Assembly: GCF_009789075.1 (NCBI RefSeq)
Contig: NZ_WNXQ01000006.1
Coordinates: 150,846 to 214,845 of the forward strand
From: Pseudooceanicola pacificus
GTDB lineage: Bacteria; Pseudomonadota; Alphaproteobacteria; Rhodobacterales; Rhodobacteraceae
Length of the DNA stretch: 64,000 bases
Direction of reading: 5' to 3'
Numbering within the stretch: the first letter of the stretch is position 1; each line of letters opens with the position of its first letter. Shown in pieces: positions 62,904 through 64,000 of this stretch. A program made the position numbers and the translations under genes. The notes below the pieces were generated by a model that was not told where the DNA came from, searched no databases, and worked only from the letters and a program-made list of their open reading frames with translations.

Positions 62904-64000
62904 CTACTGTCCCGCCGCGCCGGCAAAGGCGAGCATCTTCTTGCGCCGGCCCTCGACCTCGACAAGCACGCGGCGCATCCTTGCGTCCTGTTTTTGCAAC
63001 CTTTTCTGCGTGCGTTCCACCAAGGTCCGCGCCACGAGTTGACGCAGCGGCAGAACCCGCCAGACCCGGCGCACCATCACAGGCAGAGCGCCCCGCGCCA
63101 GTGCGGGGTCTTCCAGGCACAGAAAAAACATCATGGATGGCGCGGCGCTGCGTTCCGCGATGGCCTCGGGCAGGCGCATGTTCGGGGGCACGTCGCAAAA
63201 AACCATGCCGGCACGAATCTCCGCCGTTCCCGCGGGGCCGGCCGCGGGCGCGGCCAGGGCGGCCTCGGGCGTGATCGCGGCCGGGTGCACGGCTCTGGCC
63301 GAAACCAGGGTGGTGCCTTGTTCGGCAAGCGCCGCCAGATGCCGACGATGATCCGCCGCCGTCGCGGCAAAGCGCATCCGAACCGGCAGGGTGCCGCCCC
63401 CGCCCGGCCAGCACGGCGTCCGGTAGGTCCGGTACAGCTCGGACCCTGCGCCACCGTATCCAGCCGCGATCCCGCCGACCAGGGCAAAACGGTCCAGCGC
63501 GGCGGGGACGGAAATCTGCGCCACGCTGCGGTTGACCGGGCTGGGCGGCAGGCCCTCCATCACCTCGACCATCTGCTGCACGCCGCTGCCCCAGTTGCGG
63601 CCCGGATCGTGCTGCCCGGTCTCGGGGTCGATCAGCACCAGGCGGCGGGTTTCGGGATCGACCTCGTAATCCCGGCCCCGGTGCAGGTCGTGCAGGGCGG
63701 TCAGGGCGAGGATCAGCATGTAATCCCGCCGCGCACTGTCCGCCCGCAGCCCCCGGCCCCGCCCGGCGGCGGTCAGTTCGGCCACCCGGCGCCGGCCAAG
63801 CGCGGTGAGGCCGGGCTGGCGCGGCGGCGGGCCGGGCGTGAAATCCACCCCCGCCGACAGGTCGCGCGCAAGGCTCAGCGCCGCCCCGGCCTCGGATGCG
63901 GTGAACAGGCTGTCCCGCGCCCCGCCGGCGGAAATCGCGCTGGTCGCCTCGTCCAGCAGGGCGCGGTCGGCGCCTGCGATCAGCAGCGCCGGGGCGGGCC
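62904..64000 (-). CDS. Divergent SecA-like translocase protein, truncated by the window edge
   Basis: The frame ends at a TAG at 62904 and stays open to the window end, so only the last 365 or so residues are seen. The segment RDYEVDPETRRLVLIDPETG then QHDPGRNWGSGVQQMVEVME follows the SecA pattern (Y-V-x-D-x-x-x-x-I-V-D-x-x-T-G, G-R-x-W-x-x-G-x-x-Q-x-x-E-x-x-E-G). Upstream, IAGADRALLDEATSAISAGG aligns with SecA's VDE-x-D-x-x-LIDEA-x-TPLIISG. The usual Walker B DE is replaced by AG, suggesting weakened or lost ATPase activity. The C-terminal part is shorter than in housekeeping SecA and ends in a basic helix (VERTQKRLQKQDARMRR). It lies directly upstream of the giant LEPR-XLL gene and may help export it. 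The assignment rests on motif likeness only. Confidence 0.65.
   Translation of the reverse strand, partial: PAPALLIAGADRALLDEATSAISAGGARDSLFTASEAGAALSLARDLSAGVDFTPGPPPRQPGLTALGRRRVAELTAAGRGRGLRADSARRDYMLILALTALHDLHRGRDYEVDPETRRLVLIDPETGQHDPGRNWGSGVQQMVEVMEGLPPSPVNRSVAQISVPAALDRFALVGGIAAGYGGAGSELYRTYRTPCWPGGGGTLPVRMRFAATAADHRRHLAALAEQGTTLVSARAVHPAAITPEAALAAPAAGPAGTAEIRAGMVFCDVPPNMRLPEAIAERSAAPSMMFFLCLEDPALARGALPVMVRRVWRVLPLRQLVARTLVERTQKRLQKQDARMRRVLVEVEGRRKKMLAFAGAAGQ

Overview
The window is GC-rich, densely packed bacterial DNA with short intergenic gaps and many 1-4 nt stop/start overlaps. Gene content points to an alphaproteobacterium, most likely Rhodobacteraceae (Roseobacter/Paracoccus-like). 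It includes a monomeric NADP isocitrate dehydrogenase, a GlnT plus split glutamate-synthase-like operon, many ABC importers, and a giant LEPR-XLL/RTX protein. That placement is inference from gene families, not from a marker gene. I saw no rRNA, tRNA, IS element, prophage or CRISPR array.

Left part (1-6.3 kb, + strand): a gene tail, a flavin-containing monooxygenase behind a perfect 9-bp inverted repeat, a Cache/PAS sensor kinase with a FixJ/NarL-type response regulator, and a LysR regulator. From 18.0 kb leftward to 6.3 kb, ten co-directional genes on the - strand form a nitrogen-metabolism block. They are three split glutamate-synthase-like proteins (GlxBCD/MgsABC type), a type III glutamine synthetase/GmaS-like ligase, a cupin-XRE regulator, a complete Opp/Dpp-type importer (binding protein, two permeases, fused double ATPase) and a fumarase/adenylosuccinate-lyase superfamily enzyme. 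The regulator suggests the block is one regulon for an imported amine- or amino-acid-derived substrate.

18.2-21.9 kb holds a Phd/PIN toxin-antitoxin pair, then an alpha-ketoglutaric semialdehyde dehydrogenase facing a D-amino-acid-dehydrogenase-like flavoenzyme, a pair reminiscent of hydroxyproline catabolism. 22.3-29.8 kb (- strand) is a tight eight-gene operon. It encodes a BMP-family nucleoside-type ABC importer, a ring-opening amidohydrolase of the cyanuric acid hydrolase/barbiturase family, a biuret-hydrolase-like enzyme, a second isochorismatase-fold hydrolase and a cupin. A LysR gene is divergent from it, and the shared region contains a clean LysR-box. The likely job is uptake and ring-opening of s-triazine or oxidised-pyrimidine compounds as a nitrogen source.

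30.9-36.2 kb carries monomeric isocitrate dehydrogenase with its own terminator, a DAO-type oxidoreductase, and a MaoC hydratase overlapping a CitE-like CoA-ester lyase. The right third (36.3-64 kb) looks like a surface-protein locus. It holds SapC, a HlyD/MFP-type periplasmic adaptor, an 8184-residue LEPR-XLL beta-repeat/Calx-beta-like/RTX protein (24.5 kb, nearly 40% of the window), and, upstream of that and running off the end, a highly divergent SecA-like protein whose Walker B region looks degenerate. The pairing of a SecA-like protein with a LEPR-XLL giant is the most interesting signal here.
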